This document shows positions 1 to 4,597 of a DNA stretch of 5,817 nt, piece by piece (within the stretch, counting starts at the first letter, position 1; each line of letters opens with the position of its first letter). A model generated the notes under the pieces. The model was not told the origin of the DNA, ran no database searches, and was given only the letters and a program-made list of their open reading frames with translations. This stretch comes from Streptosporangiaceae bacterium (GTDB taxonomy: Bacteria; Actinomycetota; Actinomycetes; Streptosporangiales; Streptosporangiaceae): assembly GCA_030052355.1 (NCBI GenBank), contig JASIGS010000457.1, forward strand, positions 1-5,817, in the 5' to 3' direction. Position numbers and translations under genes: made by a program.

Positions 1-121
1 TGTTGCCGGGCTCGCTCGCCAGCTTGCCCGCCTCGAACGCCTGGACGTAGTTCATGTTGAGTAGCAGCAGCACGAACATGGCCAGGCAGGCAAGCGAGAT
101 ACGGAGTAGCGCGCGGTTCAT
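1..121 (-). CDS. pbpA: PbpA, class B penicillin-binding protein (N-terminal 40 codons only)
   Basis: This is the 5' end of a gene that runs off the left edge of the window. It begins at ATG (121-119), which overlaps the rodA stop codon by 4 nt (ATGA), and AGGTGG at 137-132 is a plausible ribosome binding site 10 nt upstream. The visible protein starts MNRALLRISLACLAMFVLLL and continues with LNMNYVQAFEAGKLASEPGN. That is a short cytoplasmic stub, one uncleaved signal-anchor helix (about residues 5-22), and the N-x-N-Y-x-Q stretch followed by a PGN box typical of the start of actinobacterial PbpA. Family knowledge: PbpA is a monofunctional D,D-transpeptidase that cross-links peptidoglycan made by its SEDS partner RodA. 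The catalytic Ser motif lies outside the window, so the call rests on the N-terminus plus its position directly after rodA. Confidence 0.9.
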   Translation of the reverse strand, partial: MNRALLRISLACLAMFVLLLLNMNYVQAFEAGKLASEPGN

Positions 122-1533
122 GCGGCCCGCACCACCTGGGTCATGCCCTCGTCCTGTATCGGCTGCGGCGCTGGCCTGCGCGCGGTGTCACTGACGCGCA
201 CGAGCAAGCCGATAAGGATCCAGCTGGCCACCAGCGAGGAACCGCCCTGAGAGAGGAACGGGGTGGTCACGCCGGTCAGCGGGATAAGTCCGCTGATCCC
301 GCCGACGATCACGAACACCTGCAGGGCGAGCACGAACGACAGCCCGCCCACCAGGAGCTTGGCGAACGGGTCGTTGACCGCGAGGGCGGCCCGCAGGCCG
401 CGCTGCACGAGCAGGCCGAAGACGAGCAGCATGGCCATGACGCCGACCAGGCCGAGCTCCTCCCCGAACGCGCTGAAGATGAAGTCGCTTTGCACCAGCG
501 GCGTGTAATAGGGCTGGCCGTGGCCGAGCCCGGTACCGAACAGGCCGCCGAACGCCAGACCCTCGAGCGCCTGCACCGGCTGATAGGCGATGCCGGTCGC
601 GTTGGTTCCCGCGAACGGGTGCAGCCAGACCGTGAACCGCTCCATCACGTGGCTGGAGAGGTTGGCGGTGACGAACGTGCCGAAAAGGAACAGCAGCACG
701 CCGATCAGCAGCCAAGATACCCGCTGGGTGGCGATGTAGAGCATCGCGATGAACATGCCGAAGAACAGCGCGGCGGTCCCGACGTCGGTCTCGAAGATCA
801 GGATCAGCAGCGTCGCCCCCCAGGCGATCAGCACGGGTCCCAGGTCGCGGGCGCGGGGCAGGTCGATGCCGAGCACCCGTCGGCCCGCCAGCGCGAGCAC
901 GTCCCGCTTGGCTACCAGGTAGCCAGCGAAGAAGACGGCGAGCGCCAGCCTGGCGAACTCCCCGGGTTCGACCGAGAATCCGCCGAAGATGATCCAGACC
1001 TTGGCCCCGTTCACGCTGCTGTGGCTGGTCGGCAGCAGCGCCGGAATGGCCAGCAGCACAAGGCCGAGCGCGCCCAGGGTATAGGTGTAGCGCTGGAGCA
1101 CCTTCGCCTCGCGGATCAGCGCCAGCACCGCGACAAGCGCGACGATGCCGAGGCCGGTCCACAGCAGTTGGGTCTTGGCGGCCGAGGCCGTCAGCCCGAA
1201 GATCTGGTTGCCAGCGTTGCCGTTCCGGCCGGACTCCTCCAGCCGGTAGATCATCACGATGCCGAGGCCGTTCAGCAGCGCGGCGAGCGGGAGCAGGAGG
1301 GGGTCGGCAAAGGGGGCGAACCGCCGGATGGCCACGTGGGCGGCGAGCATCAGGATCGCGTACACGACGATGTACATGAGCGGTCCCGACGACAGCTTGT
1401 CGCTCAGCCCGAGGCTGGCCGCCGCGTAGGCGAACAGGACCACTGCCAGCGCGAAAACCAGCATGACAAGCTCAGTGCTCCGCCGTCCCTGCGGCATCGC
1501 GACCGGCCGGTCTGCATACGGGTCGGCGCTCAC
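118..1533 (-). CDS. rodA: RodA, SEDS-family peptidoglycan glycosyltransferase
   Basis: The product is a 471-aa polytopic membrane protein that polymerises lipid II into glycan strands, paired with the class B PBP encoded next. At least ten hydrophobic segments are visible, from about residue 22 to 447. SEDS landmarks in order are VEPGEFARLALAVFFAGYLV (188-207), the ETDVGTA motif (248-254) whose Asp250 matches the catalytic aspartate of QPDLGTA in other SEDS proteins, a long outer loop ending QALEGLAFGGLFGTGLGHG (321-339), DFIFSAFGEELG (350-361), and the C-terminal PLTGVTTPFLSQGGSS (418-433). The N-terminal tail and the last ~20 residues are hydrophilic and cytoplasmic. The start is GTG at 1533, overlapping the pstP stop as GTGA, with AGGGGG about 7 nt upstream inside pstP. 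An ATG at codon 13 is a weaker alternative. RodA is preferred over FtsW because of the gene order pstP-rodA-pbpA. Confidence 0.95.
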   Translation of the reverse strand: MSADPYADRPVAMPQGRRSTELVMLVFALAVVLFAYAAASLGLSDKLSSGPLMYIVVYAILMLAAHVAIRRFAPFADPLLLPLAALLNGLGIVMIYRLEESGRNGNAGNQIFGLTASAAKTQLLWTGLGIVALVAVLALIREAKVLQRYTYTLGALGLVLLAIPALLPTSHSSVNGAKVWIIFGGFSVEPGEFARLALAVFFAGYLVAKRDVLALAGRRVLGIDLPRARDLGPVLIAWGATLLILIFETDVGTAALFFGMFIAMLYIATQRVSWLLIGVLLFLFGTFVTANLSSHVMERFTVWLHPFAGTNATGIAYQPVQALEGLAFGGLFGTGLGHGQPYYTPLVQSDFIFSAFGEELGLVGVMAMLLVFGLLVQRGLRAALAVNDPFAKLLVGGLSFVLALQVFVIVGGISGLIPLTGVTTPFLSQGGSSLVASWILIGLLVRVSDTARRPAPQPIQDEGMTQVVRAA

Positions 1534-2888
1534 CCTGCTGCCCCCTGCGGGCAGTTCGCGGGCACCGTCGGCTCAGGCGTGGTGGTCTTCTTGCCGTGGT
1601 ACTTGATCCACGACTGGCGCTTGCCCTCCTGAACGGTGCAGTTCCAGCGGAACCTGATCTCGCTCGCGGTGGCTAGCGCTTTGGCCAGGGTGGTCGGGTC
1701 GGTCGGCAGCGAGATCAGGTTGGCCGGCAGCTCAGACGTGAGGATGCCGGTCTGCTGATAGACGCTGGACAGGTTCAGGAAGGCGATCTTTTGCGGGATC
1801 CCGCGGTAGATGACCACGCGCTGACCGTCTGAGCCGACGTAGTACTGGCCCTGGGTGTACCGCCAGCCGGCGTACAGGCCGCCGGCTATCAGCAGCACGA
1901 GCACGGTGAGGACGGTGGTGACGACCGGCCACCGCCGCCTGGACTCGCCCAGGTCCTCGTCGCCGTCCTCGTCGTCCTCCGCGTCAGTCGTGCCGGTGGC
2001 CGAGCTCGAGTGGAATCCGTTGGGACTCGCCTGCGGTGCCTGGCCAGGCGCCTGGCCGTCAGCGTCCGCGCGACCGGTCGCGCGCAGCAGGGATTCGACG
2101 TCGCCGCCAGCGGCTGCGCCGGCGAAGACCGGCTCGCGTGTCGGCGTAAAGGGCCCGGCGACCGTGTCGACCACGTCGGCGACGATGCAGGTGATGTTGT
2201 CAGGGCCACCGTTCTCGATCGCGAGGTCGATCAGCCGGCTGACGGCCTGGTCGGCGTCGGTGACCCGGCTCAGCGTCTTGGCCACGGCTTCATCGCCCAC
2301 CACGTCGGTCAGGCCGTCCGAGCAGAGCAGGTACCTGTCGCCCAGGATTGCCTCGTGCATGCCGAGGTCGGGGTCGGCATCCGCGCTGCCCTGGAGCGCA
2401 CGGATGATCAGCGACCGCTGCGGGTGGTTGGCAGCGGCGGCGGGGCTGAGGCGGCCCTCGTCGACGAGTGACTGGATGAGGGTGTGGTCCCTCGTGATCT
2501 GGTAGAGGTCGCCGTCCCGGAGCAGGTAGGCGCGAGAGTCGCCGATGTGGCACACGGCTACCTGGGCGCCGGCCCACAGCATCGCGGTCAGCGTCGTGCC
2601 CATGCCCTCGGTCGAGGGGTCGGCCACGCTCATCTCGTGCAGCGTCTCCCGTGCCGAAGCGACCGCGGCGGCCAGCGCGTCGAGCATGTCGTCGCTGTCG
2701 GTGAGATTCTGCTGGTCGAGTGGGGCGATCGCGGAGATCGCCACCGCGCTGGCCACCTCGCCCGCCGCATGACCGCCCATGCCATCCGCGATCGCCAGCA
2801 GCCTCGGTCCCGCGTAGGCGGAGTCCTCGTTCCCGGGCCGCAGCAGCCCTACGTCCGAGCGGAGCGCGTAATGCAGTGCCAGCGTCAT
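1530..2888 (-). CDS. pstP: PstP, membrane-anchored PP2C-type Ser/Thr protein phosphatase
   Basis: The product is a 452-aa phosphatase that dephosphorylates PknA/PknB and their substrates. Residues 1-240 are the PP2C catalytic domain. Metal and phosphate-binding motifs seen are R17 with N20-E21-D22 (LLRPGNEDS), D35-G36 in AIADGMGGH, CHIGDSRAYLL (113-123), D191-G192 in LLCSDGLTD, and D230 in GGPDNIT. A low-complexity linker (about 241-318) ends in a strongly acidic run around 302-315. It is followed by basic RRR, one transmembrane helix (about 320-341), and a ~110-residue outer domain containing Cys417 and Cys446. Mycobacterial PstP has the same architecture and is somewhat longer. The reading frame stays open upstream to 3014 inside fhaB, but ATG 2888 is chosen because MTLALHYALRSDVG is the family N-terminus. 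It overlaps the fhaB stop as ATGA, and GGAG lies 8 nt upstream. Confidence 0.96.
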   Translation of the reverse strand: MTLALHYALRSDVGLLRPGNEDSAYAGPRLLAIADGMGGHAAGEVASAVAISAIAPLDQQNLTDSDDMLDALAAAVASARETLHEMSVADPSTEGMGTTLTAMLWAGAQVAVCHIGDSRAYLLRDGDLYQITRDHTLIQSLVDEGRLSPAAAANHPQRSLIIRALQGSADADPDLGMHEAILGDRYLLCSDGLTDVVGDEAVAKTLSRVTDADQAVSRLIDLAIENGGPDNITCIVADVVDTVAGPFTPTREPVFAGAAAGGDVESLLRATGRADADGQAPGQAPQASPNGFHSSSATGTTDAEDDEDGDEDLGESRRRWPVVTTVLTVLVLLIAGGLYAGWRYTQGQYYVGSDGQRVVIYRGIPQKIAFLNLSSVYQQTGILTSELPANLISLPTDPTTLAKALATASEIRFRWNCTVQEGKRQSWIKYHGKKTTTPEPTVPANCPQGAAG

Positions 2889-3373
2889 CTGCGCAGCTCC
2901 AGAACGGTCTTCCCGATGCGGATGGGCACCCCCACAGGGACCGGCGTTGGCTGCGTCACCTTCTGCCGGTCCAGGTACGTGCCGTTGGTCGAACCGAGAT
3001 CCTCCACGAGCCACTGACCGTCTTGCGGAAACAGCCTGGCGTGTCGGGTGGAAGCGTAGTCATCACTGAGGACGAGGGTGGCGTCATTAGCGCGACCGAT
3101 CGTTATCTGCTGATCGGTGAGCCCGAGGCTCGTGCCGGCCAGCGTACCCGCCGTGACGAGCAGTTGATGCGGCGCGCTTCGGCTCGGTCGCGGCGGCTTG
3201 CTCTTGGCGATCGGCGACGTGATCGGCTGCGGCTTGGTTACCCTGGAGCGCTTGCGTCGTGAGCTGGCCGGTCCGAACAGGTCGGTCCTGACCACCCCGA
3301 TGGCGGCGATCACGAACAGCCACAGGACCGCCAGGAAGGCGATCCTGAGAAGAGTGAGTTCGAGCGCGTTCAT
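2885..3373 (-). CDS. fhaB: FhaB (FipA-type) membrane-anchored FHA-domain protein
   Basis: The product is a 162-aa phosphothreonine-reading adaptor. Residues 5-27 form one hydrophobic helix (LTLLRIAFLAVLWLFVIAAIG), then IGVVRTDLFG, the usual FhaB membrane anchor. Residues 39-67 are a basic, Pro/Ser-rich linker. Residues 71-161 are a full FHA domain with the key residues G93-R94, S108 and H111 in YASTRHARL, and N130-G131 in DLGSTNGTYLD, ending RIGKTVLELR. Family knowledge: FHA domains bind phosphothreonine made by PknA/PknB, and the mycobacterial orthologue (FipA) is a PknA target linked to division. The start is ATG 3373 with AAGGA 11 nt upstream, a slightly long spacing. The stop overlaps the pstP start. 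The gene is 86 nt downstream of fhaA and probably lies in the same transcription unit. Confidence 0.94.
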   Translation of the reverse strand: MNALELTLLRIAFLAVLWLFVIAAIGVVRTDLFGPASSRRKRSRVTKPQPITSPIAKSKPPRPSRSAPHQLLVTAGTLAGTSLGLTDQQITIGRANDATLVLSDDYASTRHARLFPQDGQWLVEDLGSTNGTYLDRQKVTQPTPVPVGVPIRIGKTVLELRR

Positions 3374-3425
3374 CGGGTCATGAGTCCTTGGCTGGCCCCT
3401 GGTCGTGCCTGGTGCTAGGTCCGGG

Positions 3426-3443
3426 GAACGGGCACGCCCGTTC
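3426..3443. other. Perfect hairpin in the fhaA-fhaB spacer
   Basis: GAACGGGCACGCCCGTTC is a perfect inverted repeat with 8-bp arms and a 2-nt centre, or a 7-bp stem with a 4-nt loop. In the minus-strand transcript it begins 16 nt after the fhaA stop codon and ends 52 nt before the fhaB start. No T-run follows it on either strand, so it is not a classical intrinsic terminator. It could be a weak or partial terminator, a 3'-end stabiliser separating fhaA from the rest of the operon, or a protein-binding site. The structure is seen directly; the role is inferred. Confidence 0.5.
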
Positions 3444-3459
3444 GGAATGTCAATTCACT

Positions 3460-4215
3460 TCAGTAAATACTGTCCCTGCGGAAGACGAGGGTGGTCCGGC
3501 CGAGAGTCACCCGGGTTCCGTCGGTCAGCGCGACCCGCCGCACGGGCTGCCCGTTGACGAACGTCCCGTTGGTCGAGCCGAGGTCCACGAGCACCACCTC
3601 GCCATCCTCGACCCGGATCTCGGCGTGGTGGCGGGATACGCCGGGGTCCACCAGGCGAAGGTCACAGTCGGTGCCGCGACCGAGGATGACCAGCGGAGTG
3701 CTGATCTCGTAGGTGCGCTGCGTGCTGCCGTCCGGCCCGGGCTCCGGGCCAGAGACAAGCAGCCGCGGCTTGCCCTGGAAGCCGCCGGCGGGCTGAGGCA
3801 TGTCGCTGGCAGGACGGCGGATCTCGCCGTCCTCCACGGTCGTGCCCCTGATCACGCCGGACAGGATCCGGAACGTGCCGGTCGTCAGGTCGCGGACGCC
3901 CTCGAACCGCATCCTGACCGGGCCGACGAACGAGTAGCCCTGCTCTTTGGCGTACTCACGGGCGAGCGTCGCGAGCTCGATGCCAAGGCTGTCGGCGTAG
4001 ACGTCGAGCCGCGCGTAGTCGTCCTCGGCGAGTTCCACCACGAAGTCATTCGGCACCAGGGTCCTGCCCTGGGCCACTATTGCCGCCCGGTCGTCCATTT
4101 CCCGCTGGATCGCGCTGGCCACCTCGACCGGCTGCAGCTCTGACTTGAACGCCCGCGCGAAGGCACCCTCGACCATCCCCTCGAGTCGATTCTCGAAGCG
4201 TTGCAGGACTCCCAC
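3460..4215 (-). CDS. fhaA: FhaA, DUF3662 plus FHA-domain regulator of cell-wall synthesis
   Basis: The product is a 251-aa soluble cytoplasmic protein. Residues 1-115 match the FhaA N-terminal domain (DUF3662): FENRLEGMVEGAFARAFKSE, then QPVEVASAIQREMDD, VPNDFVVEL, AREYAKEQGYSFVGPV and TTGTFRI. A linker of only about 50 residues follows (117-167). The C-terminal FHA domain (about 168-246) has G179-R180, S194 and H197 in SRHHAEI, and D211-LGSTNG with N216. Family knowledge: FhaA orthologues bind phosphorylated wall-synthesis regulators such as the MurJ/MviN-associated pseudokinase domain in mycobacteria. The start is GTG 4215, with a strong AGGAGG at 4228-4223 and a 7-nt spacer. The open frame continues upstream through the tRNA gene, but that part is not protein-like. 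The linker is far shorter than in the ~527-aa M. tuberculosis protein. This is probably the first gene of the minus-strand operon. Confidence 0.94.
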   Translation of the reverse strand: MGVLQRFENRLEGMVEGAFARAFKSELQPVEVASAIQREMDDRAAIVAQGRTLVPNDFVVELAEDDYARLDVYADSLGIELATLAREYAKEQGYSFVGPVRMRFEGVRDLTTGTFRILSGVIRGTTVEDGEIRRPASDMPQPAGGFQGKPRLLVSGPEPGPDGSTQRTYEISTPLVILGRGTDCDLRLVDPGVSRHHAEIRVEDGEVVLVDLGSTNGTFVNGQPVRRVALTDGTRVTLGRTTLVFRRDSIY

Positions 4216-4222
4216 CCTGGTG

Positions 4223-4228
4223 CCTCCT
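4223..4228 (-). promoter_or_regulatory. Strong Shine-Dalgarno that fixes the fhaA GTG start
   Basis: The minus strand reads AGGAGG here, a full match to the anti-SD core, 7 nt before GTG 4215. This site, with the family N-terminus VGVLQRF, decides the start over several upstream in-frame options. Confidence 0.8.
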
Positions 4229-4234
4229 CTCCTG

Positions 4235-4254
4235 CTCGTATCCGATCGTATCGG
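4235..4254 (-). promoter_or_regulatory. Putative fhaA operon promoter -10 region with tandem 7-mer
   Basis: On the minus strand, TACGAT (4250-4245) fits the TANNNT -10 pattern and would start transcription near 4238, giving a ~23-nt leader that contains the AGGAGG site. A second similar hexamer, TACGAG, lies at 4240-4235. No convincing TTGACA-like -35 is present at 17-18 bp. The plus strand shows TCGTATC twice (4236-4242 and 4246-4252), exactly 10 bp apart, and CCGAT-CGT-ATCGG at 4242-4254 forms a small inverted repeat. A promoter must exist near here because fhaA is divergent from the tRNA, but the exact element is uncertain. Confidence 0.35.
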
Positions 4255-4277
4255 CGATCTGGGATAGCTTGAGGACG

Positions 4278-4286
4278 TGCTAACCT
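4278..4286 (+). promoter_or_regulatory. Putative extended -10 of the tRNA-Leu promoter
   Basis: TGC-TAACCT matches the TGN-TANNNT extended -10 pattern. Its predicted start near 4292-4294 would leave a leader of only 6-8 nt before the mature tRNA 5' end at 4300. No good -35 box is seen 17-18 bp upstream. The evidence is motif and position only. Confidence 0.35.
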
Positions 4287-4299
4287 GACTGCTGCCCCC

Positions 4300-4382
4300 G
4301 GGCGGGTGGCGGAACGGCAGACGCGCACGGTTCAGGTCCGTGTGTCCGAAAGGACGTGAGGGTTCAAATCCCTCCTCGCCCA
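4300..4382 (+). tRNA. tRNA-Leu (anticodon CAG)
   Basis: An 83-nt class II tRNA folds completely. The acceptor stem pairs GGGCGGG (4300-4306) with CTCGCCC (4375-4381), including one G-U pair, and the discriminator is A4382. The D-stem is GCG/CGC with a GG-containing loop. The anticodon stem is CACGG/CCGTG with loop TTCAGGT, placing CAG at 4333-4335, which reads the leucine codon CUG. A long variable arm GTCC-GAAA-GGAC is the leucine/serine-type hallmark. The T-arm is GAGGG-TTCAAAT-CCCTC. The 3' CCA is not encoded, since CAT follows A4382, so CCA must be added by nucleotidyltransferase. A tRNA-Leu beside fhaA is also found in mycobacteria and streptomycetes, so the position is ancestral. CUG is the dominant leucine codon in GC-rich genomes, so this is a major tRNA. 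Confidence 0.97.
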
Positions 4383-4509
4383 CATTCAGCTGCGCGTGCC
4401 GCACTGGCCGCCTGCCCCGTGGCCGCATGCCAGCGTTGGCCGCAGCATAAGCGCGTGCTGCCGTGGGTGCTACCAGATCCGGGCGCGAGCGGTCCCGCCC
4501 GAAGCGGTG

Positions 4510-4527
4510 TGACCAAGATCATGGTCA
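4510..4527. repeat. Near-perfect 18-bp palindrome upstream of the glycosylase gene
   Basis: TGACCAAGATCATGGTCA has 6-bp arms TGACCA/TGGTCA around a GATC core, with a single mismatched pair (positions 7 and 12). It lies about 70-88 bp upstream of the GTG start at 4598 and ahead of the putative promoter. The dyad form fits a site for a dimeric regulator (TetR or GntR class, for example), but no such regulator is encoded in the window. A hairpin in a read-through tRNA transcript is the other possibility. Confidence 0.4.
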
Positions 4528-4562
4528 TGAGATCGCGGCTGGCAGCCCTCTCGCCGGACGGC

Positions 4563-4590
4563 CCGACACGGCCCGCGGATCAGGCAGAAT
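4563..4590 (+). promoter_or_regulatory. Putative promoter for a leaderless glycosylase mRNA
   Basis: CCGACA (4563-4568, four of six matches to TTGACA), a 16-bp spacer, and CAGAAT (4585-4590, one mismatch from TAGAAT) end 7 nt before GTG 4598. Transcription would start at or next to the start codon, as in the leaderless genes common in actinobacteria. The absence of a clear Shine-Dalgarno before 4598 agrees with this. Confidence 0.4.
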
Positions 4591-4597
4591 CGATATC

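Noticed and set aside
490..1632. Long open frame (380 codons) on the plus strand opposite rodA
   Set aside because: Its translation is rich in Arg, Gln, Asp, Glu and His with no domain pattern, as expected from the antisense of a GC-rich membrane-protein gene. rodA on the other strand is unmistakable.
2889..3014. 42-codon N-terminal extension of PstP
   Set aside because: It lies inside fhaB in another frame, is not PP2C-like, and the ATG at 2888 has the family N-terminus, a ribosome site and the ATGA overlap.
3424..3443. ECF-sigma-like promoter (GGGAAC followed by CGTT)
   Set aside because: The two elements are only about 9 nt apart instead of 16-18 and are simply the arms of the hairpin.
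4216..4428. 71-codon N-terminal extension of FhaA
   Set aside because: It would be translated across the antisense of the tRNA gene. The GTG at 4215 has a perfect AGGAGG and begins with the conserved FhaA sequence.
4463..4597. 45-codon N-terminal extension of the glycosylase from ATG 4463
   Set aside because: It would bury the catalytic proline, which must be residue 1 of the mature protein.
4300..4597. tRNA-Leu as an integration site for a mobile element
   Set aside because: No integrase gene, no duplicated tRNA 3' end and no change in base composition is seen downstream within the window.
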